15,901 bases of DNA, from assembly GCA_031273965.1 (NCBI GenBank), contig JAISQX010000160.1:1-15901 (forward strand), given 5' to 3'. The position numbers and the translations under genes were made by a program. Source of the DNA: Clostridiales bacterium. GTDB taxonomy: Bacteria; Bacillota; Clostridia; Christensenellales; JAISNN01. Below the pieces are notes generated by a model. The model ran no database searches, was not told the DNA's origin, and saw only the letters and a list, made by a program, of their open reading frames with translations. Of the stretch, positions 13,051 to 15,901 are shown piece after piece (positions within the stretch are counted from its first letter, which is position 1; each line of letters starts with the position of its first letter).

Positions 13051-15582
13051 TTATTTGCTTGCCAGGTAATTGATAAATCCGTCGACCCACTCGGACGCCC
13101 AATCGTCACTTAAATCCTTGTCGGAGAGCAACGCTCCGATATAATCGGCGACAACGTCGGGAACGTCCGTGCCGCCGCCGCTCACTAAAGCTTGCGCCGC
13201 CGCGATGGCCTCAGTGCCCACTCCTGCCGATGTCAAAATATTGTTAAATACGAGGTTATACGAAGAGTTAAAATCGTTGCCATCAATAAATAAGTCTATA
13301 TACGTAAATAATTCCGTTGTACCTGTATCTAGCTTAGCCCCTCCGATAACGGCGGCGATATAAGCTATATTAAAGCTTGCTTCCCATTGCACGTCTCTGT
13401 AGCTGTCGGCAGGAATTTGTTCTATCGATTCAAACGCGGTGCCAAAGCCCGTGGAGTCGATTACGGCGTCGATAAAGCTTCCATAGACATTATAAAAGGC
13501 TATGGATCCTTTAAAGTCGTCAAGTACCTTTCCGAACGCTACAAGCTCGGTAAGAGTCGGTTGCGGCGCAGAACTCAATGTTTCCATTTGAGCAAGCAAC
13601 TGCCCAATAAGCACGTCCTTAATCAACAAGGCTTCGCTGTCCCAATCGTCAGACGTCCAATCCGTCCCCGACCACGCGGGCGCGGAAGTCTCCACCGTGG
13701 GCTTTTGGGCTATTCCAATGGGATCGGACGTCGAACCCGTCATACTTCCCATCATGTTTGACATAATGGCTATAATCGTACGTCCGGTTATTGTGGATTT
13801 TCCGGAGGCGTCTAACAGTTGGTCGGCAAATCCGCCTAACGCCGCTCCAAGCGAAGAAAGCTCGCCGCCTTCCGCCGCCTCTATAACGCTCCCGATATCC
13901 GCCGCCGCGGAGGCAAGATAACCTATCTCCGCGCTTATAAATCCGGGATTATTATGGAGATACTCAAAGTATTCGGATATCGGAAGAAGCATGGCGTCGT
14001 CCGTCACAAATGTTTCAAGTATTCCGTTCATAACCTTTAACACCGCCGGTTGGTAAAGATGTTCGTTCATCAACGTGACAAATTCGGACGCTCCGAAAAT
14101 ACCCTCGATAGCGGCAAAACCGTCCAAGGAGGAAGCCGAACCGAACGCGCCCATCATGGGAGATTCGATAACGTCAAACGCAAACATCAAAACCGCGTTT
14201 AAATCTACTTTCATTACGTCTATATCCTCTTGTCCTTCATAAAACACGGCGCCCGTCACAGCCTCCGTAAGAGACGCGAGAGTGGCGTTCGAACCCAAAA
14301 GCGCGCCGATATCCGCCTCTTTTAAATATTTGACGGCGACCGTACTCAACAAACTGTCGTTCGCCGAAACGCCGTCCTCTTTTATAAAAAGCTTGGAAAC
14401 GATACTCTTTGCGTGAGCGACAAACGCCGTCTTTTCGGCGGATACGTCAGTCGAACTCAAAAGCGCGCCGATTTTGCTTCCGTTTGCGATAAAATATTTG
14501 ACGTCGTCTTTCGCTTCGGAAACAAAGTCAAATATGGCGTCTAATTCTTTTTTGACGGTTTCGGGCTTTCCGTCGCCGAACAGCGCGTCGATAACCTCCG
14601 CGACAAGCGGTCTAAGCTGTCCCTCCGGAACCAGATTGATTATCCTATCGGGATTGTTATTTACATAAGCCACTCCGTCGTTTATGATAATCTCGGTTAT
14701 GCCGTTTTTGAACAGGAAATCTATAATACTCCTCGCATGGGTTATAGCTTCCTCCAATTGCTCGTTTGTCAAAGCTTCCAGATTGTTAATCAGGTCCTTA
14801 TTGTCCACAAACCACGCCGCGTCCTCGATTATCGCGGAAAATTCCTTGAAACTTGAGAGGCTAAGTTCCGAACCGTCGTCGTTTTTTACCGTGGTCAATC
14901 TGTCGAAGAATTTTATATCAATATTTTTAAAACCGAAAATTTTCTTAATAAATCCGTCGTAACCGGTAAAATCGTCTATATACTCGATAACGTCGCCGGG
15001 TATGTAGCCTCTTATCGTCGGATTCGACGTGTACGCCGAAGCGAAATCCGCCATTCCGAGAAGCGGAGATAGGGCGATAAACGCTATCAATACGCCGTTT
15101 ACGGCGCCGACAAGCCCGCCCAAAAGCTTTTTATTCTTATATTTTTTGCCTTGAGTGCTTTTTCCGGCAACAAGACCTTTCGTGAGCCAATACACAAGTA
15201 AAAACACGAAAGATATAATGCCGAACCATATGAAAAATACGACTAAGGACGCCGCCATTTTTGCAAAAGTAAGCGCTAATCCGGCAGTCGCGGAATCGGC
15301 GGGGAAATACTCGCCGGCATATTTATCGACAAGCAAGGCTAAAATCTTTTCCGCGCTCTCCGCTTTTTGTCCGTCCAATTCAAAGACATAAAGCGAAGAG
15401 AAATCATACGTCATAACTGCGTCCAAAATCATCGGAAGCGTGCCTATCGTGACAAGCAAAGCTATTATTACCAAAAGAAGCCTGTAAAAACTTCTTTTAA
15501 AGCCTCTGGAAAAGCCGATAATAAGTCCGATCCCGACAATTACCGCAAAGATAGAAATGTACCCGATACTAATGTCATCCAT
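13051..15582 (-). CDS. Large CvpA-domain membrane protein with extracytoplasmic C-terminal region, function unknown
   Basis: This 843-residue protein has four predicted membrane helices near 5-24, 35-55, 105-135 and 153-178. Basic loops lie between helices 1-2 (RGFKRSFYR) and 3-4 (KGLVAGKSTQGKKYKNKK). The layout and the GGLVGAVNGVLIAFIALSPL segment resemble CvpA (colicin V production) family proteins, normally only about 150-200 residues. The positive-inside rule puts residues about 180-843 outside the membrane. That part is acidic, cysteine-free as far as I can see, probably mostly helical, and has an Asp/Trp/Ser/Thr-rich segment near two-thirds of its length (SGTDWTSDDWDSE). I recognise no enzyme motif in it. 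AAGGAG precedes the ATG at good spacing and a near-consensus promoter lies upstream. The gene appears to be transcribed alone between its promoter and two candidate terminators. CvpA homologues are linked to envelope integrity and biofilm formation, but the role here is open. Confidence 0.75.
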   Translation of the reverse strand: MDDISIGYISIFAVIVGIGLIIGFSRGFKRSFYRLLLVIIALLVTIGTLPMILDAVMTYDFSSLYVFELDGQKAESAEKILALLVDKYAGEYFPADSATAGLALTFAKMAASLVVFFIWFGIISFVFLLVYWLTKGLVAGKSTQGKKYKNKKLLGGLVGAVNGVLIAFIALSPLLGMADFASAYTSNPTIRGYIPGDVIEYIDDFTGYDGFIKKIFGFKNIDIKFFDRLTTVKNDDGSELSLSSFKEFSAIIEDAAWFVDNKDLINNLEALTNEQLEEAITHARSIIDFLFKNGITEIIINDGVAYVNNNPDRIINLVPEGQLRPLVAEVIDALFGDGKPETVKKELDAIFDFVSEAKDDVKYFIANGSKIGALLSSTDVSAEKTAFVAHAKSIVSKLFIKEDGVSANDSLLSTVAVKYLKEADIGALLGSNATLASLTEAVTGAVFYEGQEDIDVMKVDLNAVLMFAFDVIESPMMGAFGSASSLDGFAAIEGIFGASEFVTLMNEHLYQPAVLKVMNGILETFVTDDAMLLPISEYFEYLHNNPGFISAEIGYLASAAADIGSVIEAAEGGELSSLGAALGGFADQLLDASGKSTITGRTIIAIMSNMMGSMTGSTSDPIGIAQKPTVETSAPAWSGTDWTSDDWDSEALLIKDVLIGQLLAQMETLSSAPQPTLTELVAFGKVLDDFKGSIAFYNVYGSFIDAVIDSTGFGTAFESIEQIPADSYRDVQWEASFNIAYIAAVIGGAKLDTGTTELFTYIDLFIDGNDFNSSYNLVFNNILTSAGVGTEAIAAAQALVSGGGTDVPDVVADYIGALLSDKDLSDDWASEWVDGFINYLASK

Positions 15583-15639
15583 AAAAAAATAACTCCTTAT
15601 TATGATGTGTTAAAGCGCATATGTGGCGCTACTTTAGTT

Positions 15640-15668
15640 ATTATACATTATCCGCCAAGAAAAATCAA
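15640..15668 (-). promoter_or_regulatory. Sigma-A promoter of the CvpA-domain gene
   Basis: On the minus strand TTGATT (15668-15663) and a perfect TATAAT (15645-15640), itself preceded by TG, are separated by exactly 17 bases. The start would be near 15633, giving a leader of about 50 bases. That leader includes a small hairpin (AGCGC and GCGCT, 15614-15630). Confidence 0.6.
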
Positions 15669-15708
15669 TGTTTTTTGAAAATAAAAACAAAAAAAACGGA
15701 AAACATTG
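15666..15708. repeat. 9-bp inverted repeat overlapping the -35 box
   Basis: CAATGTTTT (15666-15674) and AAAACATTG (15700-15708) are perfectly complementary across 25 bases. One arm overlaps half of the -35 hexamer. It could be a bipartite operator, or a stem in a transcript reading in from upstream. Confidence 0.4.
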
Positions 15709-15761
15709 TAAACCCGCTTTTTCAATAGCAAAACGCACCCCTAAGACCCGGATACTTAAAT

Positions 15762-15787
15762 AAAAAAGCCTCAAACCGAAAGAGCGC
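15762..15787 (-). terminator. Possible terminator in the upstream region of the CvpA-domain gene
   Basis: On the minus strand GCGCTC (15787-15782) pairs with GAGGC (15772-15768) with one bulge, followed directly by six T (15767-15762). It would end transcription of whatever gene enters from the right. Its 5' arm overlaps a sequence that can pair elsewhere (15784-15792 with 15820-15828), so it may be conditional. Confidence 0.4.
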
Positions 15788-15805
15788 GTTTTACTTATAT
15801 TTTAC

Positions 15806-15835
15806 AGGGCTTACGCATGAAAACGCGCAAGCCCT
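15806..15835 (-). repeat. Hairpin upstream of the CvpA-domain gene
   Basis: AGGGCTT (15806-15812) and AAGCCCT (15829-15835) form a perfect 7-bp stem. A further three pairs are possible inside after one mismatch. No T run follows on the minus strand. Its loop holds a 9-base stretch complementary to 15784-15792, allowing an alternative fold. Confidence 0.5.
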
Positions 15836-15862
15836 AATTTAGCGGACGCTTTGCAATCCCGC

Positions 15863-15901
15863 TTAGCTTTTTTTACTTACGATTATGCTGCCGTATACGA
15901 T
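15863..15901 (-). CDS. Possible C-terminus of an upstream gene (window edge)
   Basis: From the window edge the minus strand reads IVYGSIIVSKKS followed by TAA at 15865-15863. A hydrophobic run ending in SKKS is a believable membrane-protein tail, and hairpins follow within 30-100 bases as expected after a gene. Twelve codons are too few to be sure. Confidence 0.25.
   Translation of the reverse strand: MVYGSIIVSKKS

Noticed and set aside
15583..15862. Known structured RNA (tmRNA, RNase P, SRP RNA) in the leader of the CvpA-domain gene
   Set aside because: The hairpins do not show the conserved cores or tRNA-like ends of these RNAs that I could recognise by eye.

Overview
The window looks like a piece of a Gram-positive, Bacillota-type chromosome, probably an uncultured Clostridia-like lineage. 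The evidence is a lipoprotein-type solute-binding protein, a YclNOPQ-type siderophore importer, a PcrA-type helicase, consistent AGGAGG-like ribosome binding sites, and several near-consensus sigma-A promoters. This is inference from gene content; I cannot place it to a genus. Every convincing gene lies on the minus strand, so transcription runs from high to low coordinates. Base composition is moderate, with AT-rich intergenic regions and one clearly AT-richer gene at 12056-12835.

Layout in order of transcription. From 15901 down there may be the last 12 codons of a gene. A 280-base leader follows, with a good promoter and several inverted repeats, and feeds an 843-residue protein (13051-15582). 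That protein has a CvpA-like membrane domain followed by about 660 extracytoplasmic residues of unknown function. Two candidate terminators follow it. Next come an AT-rich, Tam-like SAM methyltransferase (12056-12835) and the decayed C-terminal remnant of another methyltransferase (11646-11981). After a roughly 370-base spacer comes a housekeeping block: pcrA, ruvB, queA, tgt and yajC (11274 down to 5072), closed by a perfect 15-bp-stem terminator at 4984-5019. pcrA and ruvB serve DNA repair and recombination. queA and tgt are consecutive steps of tRNA queuosine modification. yajC is an accessory subunit of the Sec translocon.

The left third is an iron-siderophore uptake operon in the order of Bacillus subtilis yclNOPQ: permease, permease, ATPase, binding lipoprotein. 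It is followed with a 6-base gap by a DMT/EamA-type transporter that runs off the window. The genes are tightly coupled: a 23-bp overlap, then an ATGA overlap. The roughly 360-base region upstream holds two near-consensus promoters, a perfect 9-1-9 palindrome, a degenerate copy of that palindrome next to a -35 box, and a pair of related 16-bp elements, one of them exactly at the predicted +1. This looks like a metal-responsive control region, although I see no classical Fur box.

The parts most worth following up are: the histidine-rich tail on the siderophore-type ATPase; the palindromic operator candidates upstream of the importer; the very short predicted pcrA leader; the large CvpA-domain protein of unknown function together with its structured leader; and the foreign-looking methyltransferase next to a decayed one. 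I found no CRISPR array, rRNA, tRNA, transposase or phage gene.
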